Assembly (NCBI RefSeq): GCF_004104055.1
Contig: NZ_QOVJ01000011.1
Span: forward strand, 1-64,000
Direction: 5' to 3'
DNA: 64,000 bases
DNA from: Leeuwenhoekiella aestuarii
GTDB taxonomy: Bacteria; Bacteroidota; Bacteroidia; Flavobacteriales; Flavobacteriaceae
Below are positions 8,909 through 18,987 of this stretch, in pieces. The position numbers were made by a program, and so were the translations under genes. The notes beneath the pieces were generated by a model. That model worked only from the letters and a program-made list of their open reading frames with translations, did not search any database and was not told where the DNA came from. The number at the start of each line of letters is the position of its first letter. Position 1 is the stretch's first letter.

Positions 8909-10378
8909 TTAATTTTTATAGGCCAGATCGATTATCTTACCAAAACCCTCATATTCATTTGAAATAGACATTTCACCAGTACCAGACAATGCAAGTTTGT
9001 AGACTCGACCTTCACTATTGTCCCAAGTGGTTACTAACATTACCGTAGGATCTAAGGAACTTATTTCCATTGCAGTTACGCTTTCCCCACCAGGCAGTGA
9101 GAAAGGGCTTCCTATAATAAGACCTGATGGAATATCATAAAGGTAAATTGTATTACCTGCACTATAATACACGCGATCTAGTGTCTTGGACGTTTCAAAG
9201 GCCGTATGATCTGCTATTTCCGGGGCCTCATCCATAACCCGGTAGCTTCTTGCAGGGTCTGCCTGATCCCCTTGAATCTGAAGCATAAAGTATTCATCAC
9301 TATCATCCTTCATTATAGCATTTATGAGGTTTTCTGTATTTCCTATTTCCATATAAACCATATCAAGACCTACATTATTCATATCGAACGGAGCATCATC
9401 CGGGGCTGGAGGAAAATTTTTCAGGGTTGGGGACAGCGCAATTGACAGATATACAAAATATTGTCCTTGTTCATCGTAAATTACAGCCGGATATGGTCCA
9501 TCATAGGGATTTGAACCCTGTGCAACAAAGGGAGCTGCGTGATAATCATCTCCTACTATCGGAAATGCCATAGCAGCGCCATACTTTGTCTCCCCGGGAA
9601 ACCCTCCACGAACCTGAATATGGACTTTACCATTGTTAATAACCCAACCATTAATTGCGTCATGCCAGGCGTGATATTCAGGTCTAAATGGGACCGGTGT
9701 CTCCCAAAAAAGATCTTGTAAATCAAAGACTTTGAGAAGTTCATTATAGTCTAATCTTACCCCGCTGGACTCTGATAGAATCACAATTTCATCTACCCCA
9801 TAAGAAAAATTGGTTACTACCAGCTGCCGTAATGGGGTTTCTAAAGGAGCATCTGGATTGATACTTGAATAAATATTACGGAAAATGTTACCGTCGGGAA
9901 GGATTATTGACAGATCACCCATCTCGTTCTTCTCTTCCAAAAGTAACCAGCCCTCACTAAACTGATTTTGTACCGTGATAAAGAATTGACCTGTAGCGGT
10001 TACTCCCGCATTGTCATCAGTTACCCGTAAAACAATTTTCCAATCCCCAGTTGTGAGATTGACCTGATACTGCAAATCCCGTTCTCTGGAAATGGTGGCC
10101 ACTACAGAATCTATGGGAGCATTGAGATACTGTTCATCGGTACGAAGGGTCCACTCATAAGACAAATTGCTCTCGCCAGACTGTTGACTTTGCGAAATTG
10201 AAGGAGTAATTTCCAAGGTCTCAAATTGAAGTATTGTAGAAGGAGCTTCACTCTCTTCCACATTTACCTGAACCTCATTAAAATTAGCATTGTCATAAAT
10301 ATTATCATTTTCCATTTCACAACTGGAAAAAAGCCAGATAAAAAGCCCAAAAAGGCAAAGTCCATAGAATCGTTTCAT
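8909..10378 (-). CDS. PKD-like family lipoprotein
   Basis: A 489-residue protein with a lipobox (LFSSC, Cys about 20). The N-terminal part (about residues 30-140) looks like a PKD/Ig-type beta domain (YEWTL, VTDDNAGVTATGQFFITV). The rest resembles a degenerate beta-propeller with repeated Tyr/Gly-rich strands. This family regularly follows SusC, SusD and DUF4843 in Bacteroidota operons and is taken to be a surface-exposed accessory binding lipoprotein. The 39-bp gap to the upstream DUF4843 gene supports co-transcription. The ligand is unknown. Confidence 0.82.
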   Translation of the reverse strand: MKRFYGLCLFGLFIWLFSSCEMENDNIYDNANFNEVQVNVEESEAPSTILQFETLEITPSISQSQQSGESNLSYEWTLRTDEQYLNAPIDSVVATISRERDLQYQVNLTTGDWKIVLRVTDDNAGVTATGQFFITVQNQFSEGWLLLEEKNEMGDLSIILPDGNIFRNIYSSINPDAPLETPLRQLVVTNFSYGVDEIVILSESSGVRLDYNELLKVFDLQDLFWETPVPFRPEYHAWHDAINGWVINNGKVHIQVRGGFPGETKYGAAMAFPIVGDDYHAAPFVAQGSNPYDGPYPAVIYDEQGQYFVYLSIALSPTLKNFPPAPDDAPFDMNNVGLDMVYMEIGNTENLINAIMKDDSDEYFMLQIQGDQADPARSYRVMDEAPEIADHTAFETSKTLDRVYYSAGNTIYLYDIPSGLIIGSPFSLPGGESVTAMEISSLDPTVMLVTTWDNSEGRVYKLALSGTGEMSISNEYEGFGKIIDLAYKN

Positions 10379-10417
10379 ATGTTTAGTTCTTTTTGTTAAT
10401 TATTAGTTGGTGATGAA

Positions 10418-11152
10418 TTAATTAGGAAACGAAACCCGGTTTCCGTTTTCATCTAACATTGGTCCGTTTTCCGCTTCATATTCCGCAAGAGCAACAAGCA
10501 TCTTTTGCTGAAAAGACATCATTTCAGAAATGAATGATCCTGTCCCCATGGTAATAGATACGGTCCCCAACGTCTGCACCATAAATTCGTGTTTCCTTTT
10601 TGAATAAGCCCCGTAAAAGACATCTGTAAGCCCACCTGTCCAATCTGAAGGACGGGTCAATTGATCTGTTACTGTTATGATATGCTGTAGATTATCAGTA
10701 TACCCAACATTAAAATATTCGGAACTCTTAAGTGTGAAATAAATTTTCTTTTCACTCTCCTTGAGGTCTTCAGTCCTGTACAGGTATAATGGGACATATA
10801 CCTCGTAGGCATCGGCAGGCATTACAATGGAATTCGGCAAATCAAAATGCTTCCCTTCTACAGCCGTTGAGGAATCTTCGACAGTAAGGTTAATCTCCCG
10901 GTCAAAAGAGGCAGCAGTTCCCATCACCCGGATTCTAAGCTCCTCTTCTAAGGTATCTTTGACTACAGATTCTGGATAAACAACAAAAGAGTAATTGAGA
11001 CTATCCAGATATTCATTACCGGCCAGTTTATAAAAGTATACACCTGGCTTTTCAAGATCAAACATCAGCTCTTCGCTTTCGGAGCAAGAGATTGCTAACA
11101 GTCCCACAAGGGTGAGAGCGCTTAACATTAAAGAATATATTTTCCTGTTCAT
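10418..11152 (-). CDS. DUF4843 family lipoprotein
   Basis: A 244-residue protein with a lipobox (LLAISC, Cys about 23) and the all-beta fold expected of DUF4843: VYFYKLAGNEY near the N-terminus, then Calx-beta-like strands (TVEDSSTAVEGKHFDLP). It sits 34 bp downstream of susD and 39 bp upstream of the PKD-like gene, the standard order of this operon type. It is probably a surface lipoprotein associated with the SusCD complex. No catalytic residues are recognisable. Confidence 0.87.
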   Translation of the reverse strand: MNRKIYSLMLSALTLVGLLAISCSESEELMFDLEKPGVYFYKLAGNEYLDSLNYSFVVYPESVVKDTLEEELRIRVMGTAASFDREINLTVEDSSTAVEGKHFDLPNSIVMPADAYEVYVPLYLYRTEDLKESEKKIYFTLKSSEYFNVGYTDNLQHIITVTDQLTRPSDWTGGLTDVFYGAYSKRKHEFMVQTLGTVSITMGTGSFISEMMSFQQKMLVALAEYEAENGPMLDENGNRVSFPN

Positions 11153-11186
11153 TTTTAAATTTTTAAAGTTGATAATTGATTAGGCA

Positions 11187-12665
11187 TTAACCTCCAAACT
11201 CGATTTCCCGCACAGGAATAGGCAATACGTATTCTGCATCGGTTATGGGAGATATCTGGGAATCAATTATATTTTGAGCACCTGTACGCTTGTAATAATA
11301 AAAGAGTTGGCCTTCACTGTAAAACTCCTTTCTATATTCTTTGAAAATTTCGTTTTGTAAAACTTCTGCATCAATAGTATCAGGAAGTTCAGGAATAAAG
11401 CGTTCCGGTCTCACTTTGTTTAGGAATCCTACTGCAGCCTGAGTATTGGTGGCAGTTTCTGCAGCTATATAATACATTTCGCTCAGGCGTACTATAGGAA
11501 CCAGATTCTTTAGGAGTGGAGATAATTCATCGTTCTGCCAAAATTTGGCGTGAACCAAAAACGACTGACTAAACTGCCATAACTTATCATAACGCGGATC
11601 ACTACTATAACCCTGTGAAACCTCATAAACATTTTTTACCTTGTTTTCCTCAACCAACAATTTTGTATCTGTTGATCCTGATTCACTACTGCTAAATCTG
11701 AAGTATTCATCTGAGGTATCTCTTAGATCGTATACACTTAATGAAAATACATGTTCATAAGAGAAGGTGCGGTCATTGAATTCTCCTGTCGTATTTAATT
11801 CTGCCTGAGACATAAACCTGAAATACCCACTGTCTATAACCTCATTTGCATATAAAAATGCCTGGGATTGATCTCCTTCATAGAGATATAAACGGGCAAG
11901 CAACCCCTTGACTGCCCAAAGATTCATACGATTTTGTCTAAAGGCTAAAAAATTATCAGTCCCTCCTAAACTTCCTTGCGGATTTCGGATTTTATCCATT
12001 TCGGGATAAGGTGCAAGCAAAGCCTCTGCCTCTTTAAAGTCTGTCTCGCATTTCTTAAGAATTTCCTCAATACTTAATCTGGCTTCGTTTTTAACTGAAA
12101 ACTCATCTCTATAAGGTATCGTCGCAGCACCGCTAGAAGTTATGGGAGCTTGGCCAAATAAGCGCACCAGATCAAAATGTAAAAAAGCACGTAACCCCAG
12201 AGCCTCACCTTTTACGGTACTATAAAGTTGATCAGAAGAAAAAACGTTACGGTCTGCATCTATATTCTCTAAAATAAAATTGATCTGGGCGATAGCGGTA
12301 TACATAGAACTCCAGATATCATAAATTCTGGACTCCACTGCATTGTCTTCATATCTATAAAGACCAGCATTATAAAACATATGGCTTGAAGATCTGGTAT
12401 TGTATTGTTGAGCCAAAACATCTACGAAACCCATTGTAAGGTTATCTCCATACAATGATTTATCTGAAACCATTTGATAAACTCCATAAAGTGCATCTTT
12501 ATAACCTTGTTCATCTTCAAATAATTCAACTTCCTTAACCTCAGAAGCCGGGTTTACGTCTAAATAATCTTCACAAGAAGTGAAAAGAAAAATGGCCATA
12601 ATTAGGGGCGTGATTCTGAGCTGTACTATGCTGAATGATCTAAACATACTTATTGTTTTTTTCAT
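11187..12665 (-). CDS. SusD/RagB family nutrient-binding lipoprotein
   Basis: A 492-residue protein with lipobox FLFTSC (Cys about 31) followed by EDYLDVNP, the classic mature N-terminus of SusD proteins. The TPR-like helical scaffold follows (FLHFDLVRLFGQAP, RLYLYEGDQSQA, YYIAAE, EIFKEYRKEFYSEGQLF), and it ends PIPVREIEFGG. SusD caps the SusC channel at the cell surface and captures substrate. It is only 2 bp from the SusC stop. With thioredoxin and peptidase genes nearby and no glycosidases, the substrate is more likely a peptide or metal-peptide than a glycan; this is inference. Confidence 0.95.
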   Translation of the reverse strand: MKKTISMFRSFSIVQLRITPLIMAIFLFTSCEDYLDVNPASEVKEVELFEDEQGYKDALYGVYQMVSDKSLYGDNLTMGFVDVLAQQYNTRSSSHMFYNAGLYRYEDNAVESRIYDIWSSMYTAIAQINFILENIDADRNVFSSDQLYSTVKGEALGLRAFLHFDLVRLFGQAPITSSGAATIPYRDEFSVKNEARLSIEEILKKCETDFKEAEALLAPYPEMDKIRNPQGSLGGTDNFLAFRQNRMNLWAVKGLLARLYLYEGDQSQAFLYANEVIDSGYFRFMSQAELNTTGEFNDRTFSYEHVFSLSVYDLRDTSDEYFRFSSSESGSTDTKLLVEENKVKNVYEVSQGYSSDPRYDKLWQFSQSFLVHAKFWQNDELSPLLKNLVPIVRLSEMYYIAAETATNTQAAVGFLNKVRPERFIPELPDTIDAEVLQNEIFKEYRKEFYSEGQLFYYYKRTGAQNIIDSQISPITDAEYVLPIPVREIEFGG

Positions 12666-12667
12666 AA

Positions 12668-15600
12668 TTAGAATGAGGTTTGAAGTTGAAGTGTAAAGGA
12701 GCGACTGTAGGGATAATCAAGTCCTCGCTCCCTTCTTACGGAAGAAAGAAAGAAAACATCGCTGGTATACAAGGTGATTTTAGTATTCTGTACTCCAAGC
12801 GTTTTATTCAGCTTTTCAGAAAACCTATAGTAGAGTGCAGCATTATTGAGACTTAGCCAATTGTAATCCTGTACAAACCGGGTACTGGCATAAGTGGTAG
12901 AATTAATTGTGAATCCTTCTGGGTCAATAACACCTTTAAAAAAAGTCTGATCTCCAGGTTGTCTCCAACGGTCATTAAATACCCGCTGATCTACATTAAA
13001 ATTAAGATCTGCTCCTTCAACACGTTCCACTAATGTTTGATTGTAAGTTTGTCCACCCAGTCTGTAACCAAAATAGAGATTAAGCCCAATCCCCTGGTAT
13101 TCCATACTGGTACCAAAAGTACCTTCAATATCTGACCTGCTATCGCCCGCGACGATTTGATTTGCAGGATCATAAACTGTAGTATACCTGCCATCACGGG
13201 TGAGAAAAGCTTCTCTTCCCGTTGAAGGGTCAATACCTAAAGAAGGTACGGCCCAGATTGCAGTGGTAGATCTACCCTCTACATATCTGGGCAATGGGGT
13301 TGTTGACAAAGCGTTTGCATTAGCCTCGTTAGCTTCTTCTAAAGCATTAGAAATTTTCTCAATAGTCCCATTAACATGAAAAGCATTTAAAAATAGGGAG
13401 ATCTGGTTTCGGGAATTGGGATCACTTAAAAGAGTATACCTGGTTTTGAGCTCCCATCCTTTATTGACAACGTCCCCTATATTCTCACTATACGTACTAA
13501 AACCGGTAGAAGGGGCTGTAGTAACACTAATGACGCTACCTTGTGTTTTTTCAGAAAAGTAGTCTAATGTAACACTTAGTTTTCTGTTGAAGAATTCCAT
13601 ATCCATACCAAAATTGCTCTTAATGGTACGTTGCCATTTTAAATCGTCATTTCCATAACCCAACAGGTAGGTACCAATATTATACCGATAGTCTCTGTCT
13701 GTATAATATTTGCTCGTAGTAATCCCCATATAACTGGGAAAGTTTTGAGAACCTGTATATCCATAAGAATAACGTAACTTCAAACGGTCTACTGATTTTA
13801 CCGCTTCCATAAAGGCTTCTTCGTGCACATTCCATCCCGCACCTAAAGACCAAAATGGCGCAAATCGTTTATTACTCCCGAATTGGGATGAACCGTCATA
13901 CCTGTAAGATGCATCAGCAAAATACCTGTTATCGTAAGCGTAGCCTCCATTGGCAAAATAACCAGCTGTACGGCTAATGCTTTCGTCACCCGTAGGGCTA
14001 AGACCTTCCGGATACCTATTACCGGCAAGTAATTGATCCAGACGTGAATTGGGAAACCCCTGAACTGTAATTAATTCTTCTGAAAATTTATTTTCAATAA
14101 TGTTCATACCTACCGAACCATACAAAACATGTTCTTCATAGGATTTGTTTACATTTCCTATCAACGAACCATCCATTCGGGTCATCCTTCCATAGCCTTT
14201 TAGATACGAACCACGTTCATAAAAACGCTCCAAAGGTATCGTTGCAAAATCGGTATGTTGCGCAGGTTTAAAATTATCACTCTCATCATTTTGAACCTGA
14301 TACGAGAATCTTCCTGTAAACCTTAGCCAGTCAAGAGCCTTCCATTCGGCTACAAAATTATTAGAGAAGTTTCGGTATTTGCTTTCATCAACCGTATTAA
14401 GTGTCGTATTATATACTGGGTTTATTTGTGAATTCAAAAAAACATCCCGATTGGGAGACCTTACGTTTTCTAAAAAAAACTTGGTTTCTCCAAATTCATC
14501 ATAAGGAGCCCAATATGGATTCATAAGTGCATAATTGCGAAAAGAACCATAAGGAGAGTTGACAGCCTTATTGAAAATAAAAACCAGTTCGTTACGAAAG
14601 CGCACATCTTTTACCCGATAAGAGAGATAACTGTTAACGGAAAGGTTTTCCCGACTAGAGCCTTTCATCGCACCAGTATTTTCCTGATAATTTAAACCCA
14701 GACCATAAAGCACGTTATCTGAAGAGCCACCATCTATATAAACATTTTGTTGGGTACCTATACCGTTACGTACCGGTATTTTTAGCCAATCGGTATCGAC
14801 TCCACTTCTGGCTGAGGCCAGGCGTTGATTGTATAAGAAGTCATTCTCTTCCCTGAAAAATGGAAAGTTTGAACGGTAAATTCCCGCTGCTTGCTCTATT
14901 TCGAGCTTCTGTTCTGCATTTAGCAGATCATAACTACCAAGGTCAGGATTTTCCCAGGTAACGCCACCGGTATAACTTACTCTAAAAGTCCCACCTTTTG
15001 GAACGATGGTCTCAATGACCACAATACCATTAGCTGCCCGAGAACCATAAAGAGCCGTTGCGGCAGCGTCTTTAAGGATGGTCACACTTTTTATGCGGTT
15101 CATGTTGATGTCATTGATGCGTTGCAAGTTCACCTCAAACCCGTTTAAAATAAAAAGTGGGACATTAGGATCATTATTGTAATTAAAAACATCTCCATTG
15201 TTTGCTCTGGTTAAATCAGGAAGGCTATTACCACCTCTTATGACCACACTAGGAGTAACATTAGGGTCAGAGCCCAAATTGATATTTTCAGTAAGCTGAA
15301 AAGAAGGCTCCAGTACCTGAATAGCAGCCAACACGTTGTCATTGTTTACACCCTGCAATTGCTCCTGAGAAATAGATACGGCTGAACCGGTATACGTCTT
15401 TTCCGATCGTTCAAACAAGCCCGTTATTACTACCTCTTCAAGGCTTTCAACACTAGGCTGAAGAACGACATTTAGTAATTTCCTATCGTCTACTGCAACT
15501 TCTTGATCTTTAAACCCAAAAAATGAGAATTTTAAGATTGCATCGGTCTCCACCTTCAGCGTATAAAGCCCATCCAAATCGGTCATGGTTCCTTTAGAGC

Positions 15601-16069
15601 TACCTTGAACAGTTATGTTGGCACCTGGTAGAGGCACACCATCCTGATCTGTAACTTTTCCGGTAACATCTATCAGGTTTTGATTTGTAGGAGCGTCCTT
15701 AATTACGGGCCTTATTATAATGGTGTTGCCTTCCGATAATGAAAACTCGATGTTGTTATTTGGAATAGATGTTTTCAAAAGTTCAGACACTTTCGTTTTT
15801 CCTTTATGAATTTTGACCGAAGGGTAATCCTTAAACATATCAGATTGATAGAGGAATACAATATCGGTTTGCTTCATAATTAATTTAAAAACCTCATCTA
15901 CTGAAACTATTTTGTCTTCATCAATAATAATCTGAGCATCTTGAGAAAGAGCAGAGTTGGGTGTAAAAGCAGAAACAGTAATACAAAAGAAGAAAATGAA
16001 AGCTTTCATAAGAACAGGGATAACCCTTCTTTTAAAAATCAGTAGGGCATTAGTAAAGTTTATTTCCAT
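12668..16069 (-). CDS. SusC/RagA TonB-linked outer-membrane transporter with STN domain
   Basis: A 1133-residue SusC. An N-terminal signal is followed by a secretin/TonB N-terminal (STN) domain (about residues 50-115), a carboxypeptidase-regulatory-like domain (DVTGKVTDQDGVPLPGANITV, about 133-215), a plug (VTILKDAAATALYGSRAANG) and a 22-strand barrel ending in Phe (LQLQTSF). The STN domain marks transporters that signal through a FecR anti-sigma factor, and the FecR/ECF sigma pair lies directly upstream. An internal Met21 (MKAFIFFFCITVSAF) gives a more conventional signal peptide and may be the true start. Substrate binding should induce the operon via FecR. Confidence 0.96.
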   Translation of the reverse strand: MEINFTNALLIFKRRVIPVLMKAFIFFFCITVSAFTPNSALSQDAQIIIDEDKIVSVDEVFKLIMKQTDIVFLYQSDMFKDYPSVKIHKGKTKVSELLKTSIPNNNIEFSLSEGNTIIIRPVIKDAPTNQNLIDVTGKVTDQDGVPLPGANITVQGSSKGTMTDLDGLYTLKVETDAILKFSFFGFKDQEVAVDDRKLLNVVLQPSVESLEEVVITGLFERSEKTYTGSAVSISQEQLQGVNNDNVLAAIQVLEPSFQLTENINLGSDPNVTPSVVIRGGNSLPDLTRANNGDVFNYNNDPNVPLFILNGFEVNLQRINDINMNRIKSVTILKDAAATALYGSRAANGIVVIETIVPKGGTFRVSYTGGVTWENPDLGSYDLLNAEQKLEIEQAAGIYRSNFPFFREENDFLYNQRLASARSGVDTDWLKIPVRNGIGTQQNVYIDGGSSDNVLYGLGLNYQENTGAMKGSSRENLSVNSYLSYRVKDVRFRNELVFIFNKAVNSPYGSFRNYALMNPYWAPYDEFGETKFFLENVRSPNRDVFLNSQINPVYNTTLNTVDESKYRNFSNNFVAEWKALDWLRFTGRFSYQVQNDESDNFKPAQHTDFATIPLERFYERGSYLKGYGRMTRMDGSLIGNVNKSYEEHVLYGSVGMNIIENKFSEELITVQGFPNSRLDQLLAGNRYPEGLSPTGDESISRTAGYFANGGYAYDNRYFADASYRYDGSSQFGSNKRFAPFWSLGAGWNVHEEAFMEAVKSVDRLKLRYSYGYTGSQNFPSYMGITTSKYYTDRDYRYNIGTYLLGYGNDDLKWQRTIKSNFGMDMEFFNRKLSVTLDYFSEKTQGSVISVTTAPSTGFSTYSENIGDVVNKGWELKTRYTLLSDPNSRNQISLFLNAFHVNGTIEKISNALEEANEANANALSTTPLPRYVEGRSTTAIWAVPSLGIDPSTGREAFLTRDGRYTTVYDPANQIVAGDSRSDIEGTFGTSMEYQGIGLNLYFGYRLGGQTYNQTLVERVEGADLNFNVDQRVFNDRWRQPGDQTFFKGVIDPEGFTINSTTYASTRFVQDYNWLSLNNAALYYRFSEKLNKTLGVQNTKITLYTSDVFFLSSVRRERGLDYPYSRSFTLQLQTSF

Positions 16070-16123
16070 AAATTTGAAAGTCGTTAATAAGTTAATTTCA
16101 TTAACTGTTAATGATTGATTAAT

Positions 16124-16165
16124 AAGGGTAAGGCGTATTACTTTGGCGAGTGAAACCTTACCCTT
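16124..16165 (-). terminator. hairpin between fecR and susC
   Basis: Ten-base perfect arms, AAGGGTAAGG (16124-16133) and CCTTACCCTT (16156-16165), enclose a 22-nt loop 2 bp after the fecR stop codon. The U-rich run is better on the plus strand than on the minus strand, so termination may be partial. It would separate sigma/fecR expression from the sigma-dependent susC operon. Confidence 0.55.
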
Positions 16166-16167
16166 TT

Positions 16168-17304
16168 TTATTTTAAAATGATTGTGTTGTTTTTTATCTC
16201 ATAGTCTGTAATAAAATTGGTGTTTTTGATTAATTTTAGAATGCTTGACAATTCTTGATTCTTTTTGAGTTGTCCATTAAAGGTGACCTCTTTTAGCGTT
16301 TCGTCCTCAAAATTTACATCTACATCATACCACCGGGACAATACCTTCATAATTTCAAGTAAAGATTTATCATTAAAGCTGAACAATCCGTTTCTCCAGG
16401 CGATTTCAGAGTCGGTATCAACCTTACTGACAAGGAGGTTACCATTCTGCTTGTTAAGTACAGATTGCTGTCCTGGTTTTAATACCTCAGCTTTTTGATG
16501 ATGTGTGTTGAGTTGAATAGTTCCTTCAATAAGAGTTGTAAGAACGTTAGCCTCCTCTTTATAAGCTTTGACATTAAATTCGGTTCCCAATACCTCTACC
16601 TCCTGGTTGTTGGTATTGACCTTAAAGCGAGTCCCATTATGGGCTGAGCTGGGTGAAGCTTCAAAAAACGCCTCACCATATACCAATTCTACGGTACGGG
16701 GTTCTCCTACAGCAAAAGACTCAGGATATTTAAGCTGAGAATCAGAATTGAGCCACACTTTGGTTCCATCTGCAAGCTCTACATAAAACTGTCCTCCTCG
16801 CGGTATCGTTAATGTATTGTAGGATAGTTGAGTCGATGAGGCCGGTGTCTTTTCATAAATCAGTTCTTTTCCGTTACTCTTTGCAGTATTGAATAGAAAG
16901 TCTTTTTCCCCTGCTAAAAAAATTTCCTCCCCACTGCTCAAAGTCAGTGTCGCCTTAGAACTCCCTATTTCAATTTGATTCTCCTGGATTGATGTTGTTA
17001 TAGGGAGATTTACTTTGTAAAAAATATTTATCATTACCAGCAAAACCAGCGAGGCTGCGACACCATAGGTGAACCAATTAGTTCTGTAAAAAGGTATACG
17101 TTTTACCTTCCCGGTATCTTCAATACGCTCTAGGATAGAGATTAGCATTTTAGTTTTTAGGGTCTCCTCTGAGCCTAATTCCTCAACCCACTCATGCTCT
17201 TCCTGAAAACTCTCATAATAATTAATGAGGCGTTGTAGTTCTGTAAGATCTGCTTCCCCTTTCAGGTATTTCTTTATTAAAATTTGAAAATCTTCTTTGT
17301 TCAT
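16168..17304 (-). CDS. FecR family anti-sigma factor
   Basis: A 378-residue inner-membrane anti-sigma factor. A short cytoplasmic N-terminal region (about 1-80) should bind the sigma factor. One membrane helix follows (about 83-102, FTYGVAASLVLLVMINIFY), then a periplasmic FecR domain (TIPRGGQFYVELADGTKVWLN, GEAFFEA, GTEFNVKAY) and a C-terminal DUF4974-type domain (LLEIMKVLSRWYDVDVNFE). It receives the signal from the STN domain of the neighbouring SusC and releases the ECF sigma factor encoded 175 bp upstream. The family and the gene order agree. Confidence 0.95.
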   Translation of the reverse strand: MNKEDFQILIKKYLKGEADLTELQRLINYYESFQEEHEWVEELGSEETLKTKMLISILERIEDTGKVKRIPFYRTNWFTYGVAASLVLLVMINIFYKVNLPITTSIQENQIEIGSSKATLTLSSGEEIFLAGEKDFLFNTAKSNGKELIYEKTPASSTQLSYNTLTIPRGGQFYVELADGTKVWLNSDSQLKYPESFAVGEPRTVELVYGEAFFEASPSSAHNGTRFKVNTNNQEVEVLGTEFNVKAYKEEANVLTTLIEGTIQLNTHHQKAEVLKPGQQSVLNKQNGNLLVSKVDTDSEIAWRNGLFSFNDKSLLEIMKVLSRWYDVDVNFEDETLKEVTFNGQLKKNQELSSILKLIKNTNFITDYEIKNNTIILK

Positions 17305-17479
17305 ACTAAAAGCAATTAATGAGTGCCTTTATATATGAAGTGTATGAAAATTCACTTATCCCCTAATAAAAACTTAACTATTTGCTAATTTTAACATAAA
17401 AAACGTTGTATAATGAACTTTTATCCATCGAAATCGTAATGTAAAGCGAGCGTCTCTGTCGAGAAGAAAAGAACTAATT

Positions 17480-18049
17480 TTACTCAAAAAGGAGAAGTAA
17501 TAAGCTAATACCTAAGGAGGCTCGAAGAGCATTAAGAGCAATGGTTATGTGATTTTCAACCGTTTTTGTGGAAATATTCAGCTTTTGAGCTATCTCCTTA
17601 TGTGTTAAACGTTCGTTTCTGCTTAATTTGTAAACCGTTCGGCATTTATCTGGAAGATTATTTACTACGAGTCGTATCTGTTTTCGAAGTTCTTTATGGA
17701 TCAACTCAGTTTCCGGGGTCGTATTTTGAAGACGCTCTTCTATATTTTCAAAAAGCTCAAAACGTAAATTTTTATTTTTCCTAAATTCAGCAAACACCTT
17801 GTAACGAACACATGCAAAAAGATATGCCTTCAAAGATGTTTGAATTTGAAGTTTATCGCGCTTATTCCATAAGTCAATAAAAACATCCTGAATGATTTCC
17901 TCACAGGTTTCCTTATCGTGCAATAGGTTATAGGAAGAAAGATATAAAGGTTTCCAATAGAGATCGTAGAGCACACTAAGAGCCTTCTTGTTCCCTGCTT
18001 TGAGGGAGACAACTAATTCAAGATCTCTATTGCTCATTTTACTTCCCAT
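17480..18049 (-). CDS. ECF RNA polymerase sigma factor (FecI/RagA-linked type)
   Basis: A 189-residue sigma-70 ECF protein. Region 2 (LYDLYWKPLYLSSYNLL, EEIIQDVFIDLWNKRD) and region 4 with its helix-turn-helix (HKEIAQKLNISTKTVENHITIALNALR) are clear. The family normally drives the adjacent SusC/SusD operon and is held inactive by the FecR protein encoded downstream. A Met at residue 5 could be the start, without changing the conserved regions. Confidence 0.95.
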   Translation of the reverse strand: MGSKMSNRDLELVVSLKAGNKKALSVLYDLYWKPLYLSSYNLLHDKETCEEIIQDVFIDLWNKRDKLQIQTSLKAYLFACVRYKVFAEFRKNKNLRFELFENIEERLQNTTPETELIHKELRKQIRLVVNNLPDKCRTVYKLSRNERLTHKEIAQKLNISTKTVENHITIALNALRASLGISLLLLLFE

Positions 18050-18543
18050 TGATACGTTAAAATTATACTAAATTTAACATGTAAAAAAATTTGAACTCGC
18101 TGAAAATTAATTCCTAATAGCTTTTCTTTTCAAAAATTAATATATTTATTACATTTTATAGATTAAGGTTTGCTTTTCTGCGAAACAAATAAAATAAAGC
18201 AGTTTATTTTCACAATTCTTTAATTAATATTTTAAGAAAAATCCTATTTATAGATAGATTTCGCTTGCTTTTATTCAAATTTTCTATTCAAAATTTCAAA
18301 TAATTTTTAAGGCTACGGTTTCAAAAGAGCCGAGCTCAATATAAGACTAGGCCTATTTAAAAAGATAAGATATAAACCTCATCGCTTTTTATTTAAAGAC
18401 TTACAATTAAACCCTTTTATAAAAGGGAAAAAGGTGTTTATAATTAAAAAAAACGTGAATAAACCCAAGGATTATTCAGAATGATTTTTACAAATCGCTT
18501 ACTCTAAAGTGACAAACTCTTTATATTTCCCATTATCTATAAT
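18050..18543. other. intergenic gap with a 16-bp palindrome
   Basis: This 494-bp AT-rich gap separates the sigma factor gene from the tautomerase gene. The one notable element is a perfect palindrome CCCTTTTATAAAAGGG (18412-18427). No coding remnant was recognised. The minus-strand promoter of the sigma gene should lie near 18060-18120. Confidence 0.4.
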
Positions 18544-18978
18544 TTAAACAGGTTTTGCATTGACAGGGGCATTTTTTAAATCCTCCAGTTGAATTGTGTT
18601 TCCAAAAACTCCCCAATTATATGTTTCTACATCTCTAAATATTATATAAACGGGCGAAACTTCATTGGTATCTAAACCTGCATATTTGTGGATACAATTT
18701 GTAAATTGAATTATAAAGTCTTTTTTCTGTGTTTGATCGAGTCCGCCTTTAAAAGCATTTACTTCTAAACTGATTACGCTAGTTCCGGCATTAGAACCGC
18801 CGTGATATACATTTTCTTTTGAATAATCGTTAAAGTAAATCCAACACGTACTTTTCACAAAATCTGTTTTAGGAAGTTTTTCGATGTCGAGTGCTATCTT
18901 AGTTAACTCATTAGCCATTTTTGTTTTAGCTTGCTGATTAAAAGTTCCCTCCGGACAGTTGAAATATATAAGTGGCAT
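18544..18978 (-). CDS. tautomerase superfamily protein
   Basis: A 144-residue protein beginning Met-Pro-Leu-Ile, which after Met removal exposes the N-terminal Pro used as catalytic base in the 4-oxalocrotonate tautomerase superfamily. Two beta-alpha-beta halves are visible (MPLIYFNCPEGTF; AGTSVISLEVNAFKGGLDQTQKKDF), giving about twice the length of 4-OT, as in MIF/cis-CaaD-like members. Pro1 and the fold support the family. The substrate is unknown. It stands at the edge of a run of oxidoreductase genes, so a role in processing reactive carbonyl compounds is plausible. A terminator hairpin separates it from the upstream SDR gene. Confidence 0.75.
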   Translation of the reverse strand: MPLIYFNCPEGTFNQQAKTKMANELTKIALDIEKLPKTDFVKSTCWIYFNDYSKENVYHGGSNAGTSVISLEVNAFKGGLDQTQKKDFIIQFTNCIHKYAGLDTNEVSPVYIIFRDVETYNWGVFGNTIQLEDLKNAPVNAKPV

Positions 18979-18987
18979 ATCTTTAAA

